A stretch of 51,670 nt of DNA from assembly GCA_016872605.1 (NCBI GenBank), contig VGZI01000021.1, positions 1-51,670 of the forward strand. Direction: 5' to 3'. Origin of the DNA: Planctomycetota bacterium. GTDB lineage: Bacteria > Planctomycetota > Planctomycetia > Gemmatales > Gemmataceae. Positions 42,603 through 50,932 of this stretch are shown here, one piece after another. The position numbers were made by a program, and so were the translations under genes. The notes beneath the pieces were generated by a model, which was not told the DNA's origin, searched no databases, and was given only the letters and a program-made list of their open reading frames with translations. Every line of letters begins with the position of its first letter. The stretch's first letter is position 1.

Positions 42603-43868
42603 ATGTCCAAAGCCCCCGTCATTGCCTTTCTGGTCCTGGCGCTTCCCGTCGCTAACGCTTCAGGCTCCGATGACGACATCTACGTCATCGTCGTAAAGTC
42701 GGCGGCGATCGCGGCGAACAAAGAAAGCGGCGCCGCCTGGGATTTTCCCCTCGTGGGCACAAAGGCGCTTCCCGATCCTTACGTTAAGGCCTGGGTCACC
42801 GATCGCAAGAATGCACAGGCCGACTATGGCGAGACCGGCGTTGAATGGGACACGTTGACTCCGACGTGGAATAAGGATCTCGTCAAGGCCAAGCTGTGGC
42901 ATTGGGTGAAGGTGGAAGTTTGGGACAAGGATGTGAAGTACGACGACCTGATAGGCAGGTATCACTTTCCGTTGACCGAGAAGCGGATCGCCGATGGTTC
43001 GTTCACGCTGAAGTTCGACCAGGTTCGCAGCATTCATTTCGAGCTGCGGCGTGACAAGCAGGCGCGCAACGATCCACGAGTCATCTTGCAGCAGCCGTTT
43101 CCTGGGCCGCGCAGTGCCGACGAAGTGACGCGCAGCCCGGGCCGACGCGATGCCGTCATCCTCCTCCCCGGCCTCGATCTGCGCGACGACGGTGATTCGC
43201 CGGCAAAACCGCGTTTCGTCGATTGGCAGGGCAGCACCAGCCCGCTCGTGAAAGCGCTCTCGCGTCATGCCGACGTGTTCTCCGTTTGCTACGCCCAGAC
43301 GAGTCCCGTTGAAGAAATCGCTTCCTTCCCCGAATTGCGCGACGCCGTCGGCAAGATCAAACGGCTCGGCTACGACAATATCACCATGCTCGGCCACAGC
43401 GCCGGCGGACTCATCGCTCGCCACTTTGTCGAAGAGCATCCACAATTGGGCGTGACCAAGGTGATTCAGATCGCGGCCCCCAACGGCGGAACCAAGCTCG
43501 CCTATTGGGGTGTGAACCTACTGCAAGTCCCCAAAGATCAGGAGCGCTTCGTCGAGTCCATGTCGCCCGGCCATCGCGCCGAGGTTCTCAAAAGCCGCGA
43601 GAAGAAATCGATCCCGGCGTCGATCGACTTCGTCGCGGCTGTCTGCTGCACGTCGCCGACCTCGCGCGGCGACGGCGCGGTCAATCGCCATTGTCAATGG
43701 CCCGTCGATCTTCAGAACCAGGGCGTCCCCTGCGTGTGCCTTACGGGTTCGCACAACGAAGTGATGGCCCATGAAGATTGCTTGAAAGTGTACTGCCGGC
43801 TTCTCACCCAGCCGCAACCGCGCTGGGGCACGACGCAGGTCCAGCAATTCGCCGTGAGTGTTCGATGA
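42603..43868 (+). CDS. Secreted C2-domain/alpha-beta-hydrolase (lipase-like) fusion
   Basis: A 421-aa protein with a signal peptide (about 1-19). A C2-like domain follows at about 24-150: DPYVKAWVTD (58-67), TLTPTWNKDL (84-93) and VEVWDKDVKYDDLIG (104-118), carrying the acidic loop residues (D58, D67, D108, D110, D114/115) that bind Ca2+ in eukaryotic C2 domains. The hydrolase part (about 180-400) has ILLPGLD, the nucleophile elbow GHSAGG (Ser266), candidate acid D357 (RGDGAVN) and candidate base H384 (TGSHNEV), as in lipases of the PGAP1/triacylglycerol-lipase type. The inferred role is Ca2+-dependent membrane or lipid-surface attachment with ester hydrolysis in the periplasm or outside the cell. 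Confidence 0.82.
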   Translation: MSKAPVIAFLVLALPVANASGSDDDIYVIVVKSAAIAANKESGAAWDFPLVGTKALPDPYVKAWVTDRKNAQADYGETGVEWDTLTPTWNKDLVKAKLWHWVKVEVWDKDVKYDDLIGRYHFPLTEKRIADGSFTLKFDQVRSIHFELRRDKQARNDPRVILQQPFPGPRSADEVTRSPGRRDAVILLPGLDLRDDGDSPAKPRFVDWQGSTSPLVKALSRHADVFSVCYAQTSPVEEIASFPELRDAVGKIKRLGYDNITMLGHSAGGLIARHFVEEHPQLGVTKVIQIAAPNGGTKLAYWGVNLLQVPKDQERFVESMSPGHRAEVLKSREKKSIPASIDFVAAVCCTSPTSRGDGAVNRHCQWPVDLQNQGVPCVCLTGSHNEVMAHEDCLKVYCRLLTQPQPRWGTTQVQQFAVSVR

Positions 43869-43927
43869 AGGAGCCGCACACGGAGTAAGCGGCGTTGCGA
43901 GGCCGCTTACTTCGTGCGCGGCTCCTT
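43868..43927. repeat. CGCACGAAGTAAGCGGC palindromic repeat
   Basis: A 26-bp arm (43868-43893, core GGAGTAAGCGGC) pairs with 43902-43927 (core GCCGCTTACTTCGTGCGCGG) with two or three mismatches around 8 nt. It begins at the last base of the C2-lipase stop codon. The same arm occurs at 37114-37134. It may act as a terminator between the lipase and WD40 genes. Confidence 0.75.
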
Positions 43928-43980
43928 GATATGATACCCCCGGTCGCCGTTGAGTTCGCCTCATCGTTGAAGGGGTCGTC

Positions 43981-45861
43981 ATGCGTAGTTGGTTTCTGGT
44001 ACTTGGATTGATGGTGCTTCCAGCATTCTCGGTGGGTCAGGAAACCAAGCGAGCGCCGATTCCGAGTAAGGAGGCGCAAGACAAGATCCAGAACCTGCTT
44101 CAGGAGCTTTACGCCGACGATTTCGCGAAGGCCAAGAAAGACCCGGCGCTGCGCGCCCGACTAGCCCAGACGCTTCTCTTCGAAGGCAAAGAGACCAAGG
44201 ACAACATCGCGGGCCGCTATGTACTCTTCACAAAAGCCCATCAGCTGGCAGCCGAGGCGGGGGACGTCAGCACCGCGCTGCAAGCAGTCGATGAACTGGG
44301 CCGCGACTTTCTTATCCCGGCGGTGACGGTCTTTCAGATGAAGATCGCCATGCTGCAAAAGGCCAGCCAGGCAGTCGGCGCAGCTCCCGACGCCTATCAA
44401 GCGGTCATTGAGCGAGCGCTGTTGACCCTGGACGACACGCTCGACGCCGACGACTTCCCATCCAGTCTCGCTCTCATCGTTGCCGCCGAGCAGTCGGCAA
44501 GGAAACTCAAGAGCCTTCCCATCTACGTGACCATGCGCAAACGGCACGACGAGATCAGTCGGTTGCAAAAAGAGTTCGCACGCTGGCAGCCGTTCGCCGA
44601 TCGCTTCGCCAAGGATCCGGACGACGCTGACGCGGGCCATGAAATGGGCAAGTATCACGCGCTCGTCAAAGGGGACTGGGAGCGGGGCCTTCCGCTCTTG
44701 GCGCGAGGCACGAAGAGCGATCTGCAGAGCCTGGCGGCATCCGACCTGAAGATGCCTGATACCGATGGGGCACGGCGCGTCGTCGCGCTGGGCTGGTACA
44801 CCTTCGGGACGAACAAGGCGACCGATGCCTCGCTCAGGCCGCAAGCATTGTTGCGGGCGTATCACTGGTACCAGGAGAATTTCGCAACGGCTCTGGACGA
44901 TCAGCGCTCCGTGCTCGAGGCGAAGTTGATGGAGATCGCTGCCCTCCTGCCGGTGGAGTATCGTATCGGCGAGATCACGAGCGAATTGAAGCGCGTCGAT
45001 CTTTCGGCCGGCCCGGTCTATGACTGCGCTTTCTCACCGGACAGCAAGCGATTCGTCGCTACCGCCTACGACGGGACGTTGCGTGTCTTCAACACCAAGA
45101 CCTTCAAGCAAGTCCGCCAACTCGATGGCCACGCCGGCAAAGTTTTTGCCCTCGCCTTCTCCGGCGACGGCAAACTGGTCGCGTCGGGCGGGTTCGACAA
45201 CCTCGTTCGCCTCTGGGACATCGCTGTGGGCCGGGCCGTCAAGACCTTCGAAGGACACAAGGATTACGTTCGCTCCGTCGCGGTGTCGACCGACGGGAAG
45301 TGGGTTCTCTCCGGCGGCGACGATCGCACCGTTCGGCTCTGGAACGTGAGTACAGGCAAGGAAGAACTCACGCTCAGCGGGCACGATCACACCGTATGGT
45401 GTGTTGCCCTCTCGCGCAGCGGACCGCGCGCTCTCTCCGCCAGCCTCGACAAAACCGTGCGCTACTGGGACCTCGAAAAAGGAGTGATGATCAAACGGCT
45501 CGAAGGGCACAAGGACACCGTGCTGTGCGTCGCGTTCTCTCCCGACGGCCGACATGCCGTCAGCGGCAGCACTGACCGGACGCTGCGACTGTGGAGCCTC
45601 GAGACCGGCGCGACCGAGCGCATCTTCGAAGGCAGCGGCGGGTACATCCAGAGCGTCGCATTCTCGCCGGACGGTCGGCGCATTCTCTCGGCCGGGGCCG
45701 ACAATGTGGTGCGGCTCTGGGACGCCTCGACCGGCAAGGAAATCCGCAAGCTGGAAGGCCACCGGGACCAGGTCTGGCACGTCGCCTTTTCCCGCGACGG
45801 CCGACTGGCGATCTCGGCAGGGCAAGACAACTGCGTGAGGATTTGGACGGGCGGGCGGTGA
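43981..45861 (+). CDS. Secreted protein with C-terminal seven-bladed WD40 propeller
   Basis: A 626-aa protein. Signal peptide 1-20 (MRSWFLVLGLMVLPAFSVGQ), a helical N-terminal domain of about 320 residues (TPR-like but not clearly repeating), then seven WD40 blades from about 345 to the end. The closing strands read GTLRVF, NLVRLWD, RTVRLWN, KTVRYWD, RTLRLWS, NVVRLWD and NCVRIW, one per blade. Exported WD40 proteins of this kind are common in planctomycetes; they are presumed scaffolds and the partner is unknown. A possible TATGAT -10 box lies at 43930-43935 without a good -35. Confidence 0.88.
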   Translation: MRSWFLVLGLMVLPAFSVGQETKRAPIPSKEAQDKIQNLLQELYADDFAKAKKDPALRARLAQTLLFEGKETKDNIAGRYVLFTKAHQLAAEAGDVSTALQAVDELGRDFLIPAVTVFQMKIAMLQKASQAVGAAPDAYQAVIERALLTLDDTLDADDFPSSLALIVAAEQSARKLKSLPIYVTMRKRHDEISRLQKEFARWQPFADRFAKDPDDADAGHEMGKYHALVKGDWERGLPLLARGTKSDLQSLAASDLKMPDTDGARRVVALGWYTFGTNKATDASLRPQALLRAYHWYQENFATALDDQRSVLEAKLMEIAALLPVEYRIGEITSELKRVDLSAGPVYDCAFSPDSKRFVATAYDGTLRVFNTKTFKQVRQLDGHAGKVFALAFSGDGKLVASGGFDNLVRLWDIAVGRAVKTFEGHKDYVRSVAVSTDGKWVLSGGDDRTVRLWNVSTGKEELTLSGHDHTVWCVALSRSGPRALSASLDKTVRYWDLEKGVMIKRLEGHKDTVLCVAFSPDGRHAVSGSTDRTLRLWSLETGATERIFEGSGGYIQSVAFSPDGRRILSAGADNVVRLWDASTGKEIRKLEGHRDQVWHVAFSRDGRLAISAGQDNCVRIWTGGR

Positions 45862-45988
45862 GCTACGGTAGACATCGCGCTCGGAGCGTGATGTCTACAA
45901 TCCATCCAAATTCCCGCGCGCGACGTCTCTGTAATAATCGTCCACTATGCAGGCAAGCCAGAGCATAGCAGCGAAAGGGGGACGCGCC

Positions 45989-47035
45989 ATGACACGACTG
46001 CTCGCAATTGCCGTGCTGGTTGCGTCGCCGACGTTTGCCTTCGCCTGGGCCGAGGAAAGCTTCGGCAACGCCCCGGTCGGCCGCCAACAAGGATGGGCGG
46101 ACGGCGTTGTTGAGGTCGTCAATCTCAAGAGCCGCGTGTATTCGTTCTGGGTCAACGGCAATGAGAACTTCTTTTATGCCGGCCACGCTGGCGCGCTCAA
46201 TGAAGCCCTGCGAAGATTCGCAGCAGTCAGAGACGACGAGCGCATGCTCATCCTTCTTCCTGGCCCGGGGCAGCGCCAGTCGTTCTCGAAGAAGCAGGTG
46301 AATTATGACTGGCAGTTGCACGTCCCGAGCGGCATCTATCGGGCGGTCGCAAAGCGAAAGCACGCGGTGATGACGGTGCAAATCAATGCCCTGAGGCCTC
46401 GCGATCCTGCCGAACGCAAACGCATTCCTCGATGGCTCGACGAGCTTGGCAGCGACACCTTCGCAACGCGCGAAGCCGCTCGGCTCGCCCTGGAAAAGCT
46501 CGGTAGGGACGCGAAACCGTTTCTGCGCGCCGCCTTGCGAAACCCGCATCCCATCGAAACGCGCCGCCGCATGGAGGCGATCCTCGACAAGACGCGCGAT
46601 TTCGATCTGTCCGATCTGGAGGTTCCAAAAGAGCTGCAACTGACGACGCCGACCGACCTGGTGGCAATCCACCTCAATGGACTCGAGAATAATGACCCGA
46701 CGGTGCAAGCTATGGCCATCAGCGATTTGAGTAGCCTGTCCGCCTACAGCGAACGCGTCGTTCCGGCGATGATCAAGATGCTTCACAAGGACCGTGCTGC
46801 CTATCCGCGCCAGATGGCCGCGGTATGCCTGGCTCACATCGGCGCCGACGCCCGGCACGCTCTGCCCGCGCTCAAGGAAGCCATGAAGACACTCCCAGAC
46901 AATTACCGCAAGATCTTCGAAGACAGCATCCAGACCATCGAGAACGCGAAAGTCGATCCCGCCGAAGCGAAAGAGATCGCCCGCCGGCGTGCGATTTCAC
47001 AGGAGATAAACGATTTCAAGAAAGGAATTTCTTAG
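45989..47035 (+). CDS. Secreted HEAT-repeat-like protein, function unknown
   Basis: A 348-aa protein starting at ATG 45989 (AAAGGGGG 7 nt upstream); ATG 45947 is in frame but has no site. Signal peptide 1-19 (MTRLLAIAVLVASPTFAFA). Residues about 20-120 are beta-rich (VEVVNLKSRVYSFWVNG, HVPSGIYRAVAKRKHAVM). Residues about 130-320 form short helical pairs (TREAARLALEKLGRDAKPFL, MAAVCLAHIGADARHALPAL) typical of HEAT/PBS-type repeats. The C-terminus is charged. It is convergent with the decayed kinase gene. Confidence 0.75.
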   Translation: MTRLLAIAVLVASPTFAFAWAEESFGNAPVGRQQGWADGVVEVVNLKSRVYSFWVNGNENFFYAGHAGALNEALRRFAAVRDDERMLILLPGPGQRQSFSKKQVNYDWQLHVPSGIYRAVAKRKHAVMTVQINALRPRDPAERKRIPRWLDELGSDTFATREAARLALEKLGRDAKPFLRAALRNPHPIETRRRMEAILDKTRDFDLSDLEVPKELQLTTPTDLVAIHLNGLENNDPTVQAMAISDLSSLSAYSERVVPAMIKMLHKDRAAYPRQMAAVCLAHIGADARHALPALKEAMKTLPDNYRKIFEDSIQTIENAKVDPAEAKEIARRRAISQEINDFKKGIS

Positions 47036-47054
47036 GCGCAAATCGGAAAAGCTT

Positions 47055-47121
47055 GTGGGGCACGTTTCCAACGTGCCGTTTTTTGCGCCGCGTGTCGTGG
47101 CACGTTGAAAACGTGTCCCAC
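47055..47121. repeat. CACGTTTTCAACGTG-type palindrome between convergent genes
   Basis: A 23-bp arm (47055-47077, core GGCACGTTTCCAACGTGCC) pairs with 47099-47121 with a few mismatches; each arm is itself palindromic (CACGTT..AACGTG). A T-run (47079-47084) follows the left arm. It lies between the HEAT-like gene and the convergent kinase remnant and may double as a terminator. Confidence 0.7.
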
Positions 47122-47150
47122 ATTGGCTCGGCAATCCGCTCCCGCCTCGC

Positions 47151-48874
47151 TTATTCATCCGGAAAGGCCATGATGGTGATGTTGCGAAAGCACGCTTGGC
47201 CGTTGCGGGTCCAGATGCCGACGGCGCCGCGCGGATCGAGCGTGTAGGTGCGCAACCATTTGTCGGCGTTCACCATCCAGGCGACGTCAAAGTTGATGGG
47301 CGGCTCATCCTCGACGCCCACGGTGACCTTCGCGCCTACGACACGGACATAGACGCGGTAGTACGGCACGCGGTTGTCTTTCGGCGCGGGCAGGACGATC
47401 CACTTCGGTCCTTCCTTGGGGCCCCAGACCAGACGGACGTTCTGCTCCGAGGCAGCGATGCGTGCGCCGCCGCCTTCCTCGAAACTCCAGGTGCCGATCA
47501 TGAGTCGCCCGTGCGGATGATTGTTGTCGGCCTTGGGATCGATGTAGGCGGCGAAGAATCGCGGCCGCTCCATCGGGTCGGCGCCGGGGTCGCGCCAGCC
47601 GAAGAAGATGCCGACGTCGTGTTTGCCGTTCGTGTTGCGATCCCAGTGTTTTACTTCCAGTGCGTATTCAAAGTTCCCCGGTCCCGGCTCATCGAGCGCC
47701 AACAGGCCCGGTTTTTGCGGCTCGTTGGAGATGAGGATGATCTCGCGCGACATCGGGTGATACTTCGCCGGCGACAGGAGTTGCTTGAATCGTGCCGGTT
47801 GATTGTCGGCACGCAGGAGAGGCACGCCGACCTTGACCGGCCGGTCGCGTTTGAAAAACTCGCGCAGCGTCGGCGCGGGGGGCTTCGGGTCCGGCTGGCT
47901 CTTCTTTCCGTCAGGCTCCTTCGCTTCCTTCTCTTTCTTTTTGTCGGCCAGTTGGTCAACGGGCCGATCGCGCCACGGCGCGGTTACATAGGCCACTCCG
48001 GCGGCGACGCATGCCAGCACCAGCACCGCGGCGGCGATGTACACCCAGGGAGGCGCCGCAACCGGACCGGCAACGGGCTGCTTCGACGGCGACTCGTTGA
48101 GATAACGCTCCAGATCGTCGGCCAGTTCATCGGCTGTTTGATACCGATATTTGGCATCGGGATGCATGGCCTTCTGAATGATCGCTTCGAGCGCCTCCGG
48201 CACCTCGGGCGCCAGCGTCCGCAAGGGCAGGGGACTGCCGGCACGCACCTCGCGCAACACCGCGTCCGAGTCGTCGCGGGCCGCCCGATATGGCCCCTTG
48301 CCGTGCGTCGCGAGCTGATACAGCGTCACCCCCAGCGAATAGATGTCGCTGCGGGCGTCGAGCGGATGGCCGATGGCTTGCTCGGGACTCATGAAGTAAG
48401 GCGTGCCGAGCACGCTCCCCAGCTTGGTCGTTGACCCGGACTCCAGAGCGCGGTTAACCCAAAGTCGAGCAGATAAAGCTGGCCGTGCTGATCGACCATG
48501 ATGTTGGAGGGCTTGATGTCGCGGTGCAGAAACCCCTTGCGATGGGTCCAGGCCAAAGCTCGCGCCGCTTGAATGCCGAGTCGGGCCAGCGTGCGAAAAC
48601 GATCGGCCCGATATTCCTTGATGATCGGCAGAGTTTCTTCATCGTTGGCAGGAGGAACGTCGATGGTGACGGCATCTCCTGGAGTCGTGAGCGGCGACGA
48701 GGGTGGACCTCCCGCGCCAGGACTCGGACCCGTCGAATCAAGTCGGAAAAGGACGATTCCTCGGCCATGCCTGGGCCTCATGTCGGCGTGGGGGAGACCA
48801 CCCGAATTGTACGCGAATTCACGGTTGAAGCGAAAGGAAAAATGTGCGAGCCCAACGGGATGTGGGAGGGGCAA
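47151..48874 (-). pseudogene. Ser/Thr protein kinase pseudogene (no N-lobe, frameshift after DFG) with exported C-terminal domain
   Basis: The 5' segment (to about 48450) encodes the C-lobe start: HRDIKPSNIMVD and LYLLDFGLT. The 3' segment (47151 to about 48460, another frame) continues LGTPYFMSPEQAIGHPLD, the kinase tail, a membrane helix (WVYIAAAVLVLACVAAGVAYV) and a beta-sandwich-like domain ending GIWTRNGQACFRNITIMAF. Joining them needs one extra base at about 48449-48460 (GGGTTAACCGCG on the - strand; an added C gives LTRALESGS). Upstream of the C-lobe there is no glycine loop or VALK lysine, so the N-lobe, about 100 residues, is missing. The region just upstream is AT-rich. A sequencing error could explain the frameshift but not the missing lobe. 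Confidence 0.78.
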
Positions 48875-48899
48875 CGTCGCCTCGGTTCATGCGGAGGTT

Positions 48900-49057
48900 G
48901 CGTAATAAGAAATATATAGTAAGATGAAAACAAATAATTTATTGGCGCGCTCAGTATTAGATTGTAGCTAGTTCTGGTCATTGTCAGATGCGGCGGGACA
49001 TGTCATGATAGGGGGAGAAGTTGCATGCACTTTTTCGTACATCGTTGCCCAGTCCCA
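48900..49057. other. AT-rich island upstream of the kinase remnant, no gene
   Basis: About 48905-48970 is strongly A/T-rich (for example AATAAGAAATATATAGTAAG), in sharp contrast to its surroundings. No gene, tRNA or direct repeat was identified. It could be a promoter region, an old integration or rearrangement junction, or residual foreign DNA. Confidence 0.5.
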
Positions 49058-49092
49058 CCGGCGGCGTGGCTTCCACGCCGTCGGCTTTTTTT
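49058..49092 (+). terminator. Rho-independent-terminator-like hairpin
   Basis: CCGGCGGCGTGG (49058-49069) and CCACGCCGTCGG (49073-49084) form a 12-bp stem with one mismatch and a 3-nt loop, followed by T7 (49086-49092). It could terminate + strand transcription before cbiQ. Its GGCGTGG-CTT-CCACGCC core also resembles a dispersed repeat. Confidence 0.6.
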
Positions 49093-49202
49093 GGCGTGCC
49101 TTGGAGCCTCGCGATGGCAAGTTTCTCGACAAATCCCCTAACCGTGTTGTCATATCGCTAAGATAGCAACGCTAGCAAGGTCGCTGCATTCAACCGCGCC
49201 GG

Positions 49203-50006
49203 ATGCCGAGCGACGCCAACCACAAACCCGACCTCCTGTCCATGACTCTTGCGTTCGATCAACCGGCGGGATTGCCTTCGTTTGTCGCCCGAATCGATCC
49301 GCGCTGGAAGCTTGCGGCGATCGTGTTGGCGGCGGGTGGATTGGCCTGGCTGCAATCGCTTGGTCCCGCGGTCGCCGGAATGATTGCCTCGCTCCTGCTC
49401 GTTGCCGTCGCTCGTTTGCCATGGAGTTGGTACCTTGGCCGGCTCGTCGCGGCCTTGGCCGTGTACCTCTTGTTCTTTCTTTGGCTGCCGTTTGTCGTGG
49501 AACAAGCCCATTCGACCTGGGACCTGGGCTTCGTCGTACTTTCCGAGACGGGAACGATTCGGCTCGCCTATCTGAGCGCCAAAGCGGTCGCCATGATCTC
49601 TCTCATTCTGGTGCTCGTAGGCACGACCGCATTGCCGAACCTGCTCAAGGCGGCGCGGTCCATGTACGTCTCGCGACTGCTCGTGTTCTTGATGCTGCTT
49701 GCCTACCGCTACGTGTTCTTGCTGATCGAGGAATTCAATCGCCTGCGCATCGCCTTGCGGGTGCGCGGTTTTCGCAACGGCGCCGACTTGCACAGCTATC
49801 GCACGATCGGCCAGGTCGCCGGCACGCTCTTGGTTCGCAGCGCGGAGCGATCGGAACGCGTCGGCCAGGCGATGCGTTGTCGCGGCTTCGACGGCGAGTT
49901 CCGTTCCCTGGACGATTTCGAAACGGCCTGGCCTGACGTCGTGATGTTCCTGACGACCGTCGGCTTTGCAGCGTTGTTGGTGACGTGGGACTTGATGATT
50001 CGGTGA
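49203..50006 (+). CDS. cbiQ: Energy-coupling factor transporter transmembrane protein (EcfT/CbiQ)
   Basis: A 267-aa integral membrane coupling subunit: DPRWKL (32-37) near the N-terminus, membrane helices at about 38-70, 80-100, 125-145, 155-176 and 247-264, and two Ala-x-x-x-Arg-Gly coupling motifs, ALRVRG (184-189) and AMRCRG (223-228), which contact the ATPase. Start 49203 is an ATG without a ribosome site; ATG 49242 would remove 13 residues and is possible. GTGA overlap with cbiO. No CbiM/CbiN or other substrate-binding S-component gene lies beside it in the window, so the substrate (cobalt, nickel or a vitamin) cannot be assigned. Confidence 0.88.
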   Translation: MPSDANHKPDLLSMTLAFDQPAGLPSFVARIDPRWKLAAIVLAAGGLAWLQSLGPAVAGMIASLLLVAVARLPWSWYLGRLVAALAVYLLFFLWLPFVVEQAHSTWDLGFVVLSETGTIRLAYLSAKAVAMISLILVLVGTTALPNLLKAARSMYVSRLLVFLMLLAYRYVFLLIEEFNRLRIALRVRGFRNGADLHSYRTIGQVAGTLLVRSAERSERVGQAMRCRGFDGEFRSLDDFETAWPDVVMFLTTVGFAALLVTWDLMIR

Positions 50007-50749
50007 GACCGAGCGTGGAAACACAAAGCGCCGTTGCCGCCACGACCTTGAGCTACGCCTATCCCGATGGGACCGAGGCGCTGAGCGACATTACGTTCGA
50101 TGTGGCACGCGGCGAAACCGTCGGCCTGGTCGGACCCAACGGCGCCGGGAAGACGACGGTGTTCTTGTGCCTGGCAGGCGTCTTGCAGGCGAGTGCCGAG
50201 TCGTTGCAGGTTGCCGGACTCGACCCAAGAAACTCCAACGATCGCAAGCAGCTTCCAGCTCGCGTGGGCATCATCTTTCAGAACAGCGACGACCAGCTGT
50301 TCAGCACTACCATCAAGGACGATGTCGCCTTCGGACCGCTTAATCTGGGGTTGTCATCGGACGAGGTACGCAACCGGGTGGCCGAGGCGCTGGGCCAGGT
50401 GGGGCTTACCGGTTTTGACGAGCGGGTGCCGATGCATCTGTCGGGCGGCGAAAAACGCCGGGCGGCCATCGCCGGCGTCCTTGCCATGAAGCCCGAGATT
50501 CTGCTCCTGGATGAGCCGTCCATGTTTCTCGATCCGCGCGGCCGGCGCGAGTTGATCGGCTTGCTCAATACGTTGGCGATCACCAAGATTATCGCCTCGC
50601 ACGACCTCGACATGATCCTCGATACATGCCAGCGCGTGTTGGTGCTCGATCACGGCAAGATCGTTGCTCAAGGGTTGGCGCAGACCTTGCTTGGCGATGC
50701 CGCACTGATGAGCGCGCATGGCCTGGAGGTGCCGTATCGTTTGCGGTAG
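50003..50749 (+). CDS. cbiO: Energy-coupling factor transporter ATP-binding protein (EcfA/CbiO)
   Basis: A 248-aa ATPase: Walker A GPNGAGKTT (44-52), Q-loop IIFQNSDDQLF (90-100, the FQNPDxQ-type motif of ECF ATPases), signature LSGGE (146-150), Walker B ILLLDEP (166-172) and switch His in ASHDLD. GTG 50003 is chosen because it overlaps the cbiQ stop as GTGA, the same junction style seen at 9645 and 17849; GTG 49985 is an alternative. It works with CbiQ and an unlinked S-component. Only one ATPase gene is present, suggesting a homodimer. Confidence 0.92.
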   Translation: MRPSVETQSAVAATTLSYAYPDGTEALSDITFDVARGETVGLVGPNGAGKTTVFLCLAGVLQASAESLQVAGLDPRNSNDRKQLPARVGIIFQNSDDQLFSTTIKDDVAFGPLNLGLSSDEVRNRVAEALGQVGLTGFDERVPMHLSGGEKRRAAIAGVLAMKPEILLLDEPSMFLDPRGRRELIGLLNTLAITKIIASHDLDMILDTCQRVLVLDHGKIVAQGLAQTLLGDAALMSAHGLEVPYRLR

Positions 50750-50932
50750 CCGTCACAGTCAGCAGTACCGCGGAAGCGGCTGGTCATCGACTGGAGCATG
50801 ACACTTGCTTGCGCTCAGTCGCCCGCGCATGTGGGCCGCGAATCCGAGCCAGCAGATGGGTCCGAGTGACGCAAATGGAACGACGGAGGAGGTTTCTTCC
50901 TGCAGCATTTGCGTTCATCTGCGGTTTCTTCA
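50750..50932. other. Convergent gap between cbiO and panB, no feature recognised
   Basis: 183 nt between convergent genes without an obvious hairpin, repeat or promoter. It is the only convergent gap in the window where I saw no palindrome. Confidence 0.5.

Noticed and set aside
43907..43935. Promoter for the WD40 gene (TTACTT-17-TATGAT)
   Set aside because: The -10 box is good but the -35 box is poor and lies inside the palindrome arm; not enough support to list.
48454..48768. Alternative-frame peptide starting MAEESSFSDLIRR as a second frameshifted piece of the kinase
   Set aside because: It hints that the kinase might switch frame again near 48740, but the match to kinase linkers is too weak to claim without an alignment to an intact paralogue.
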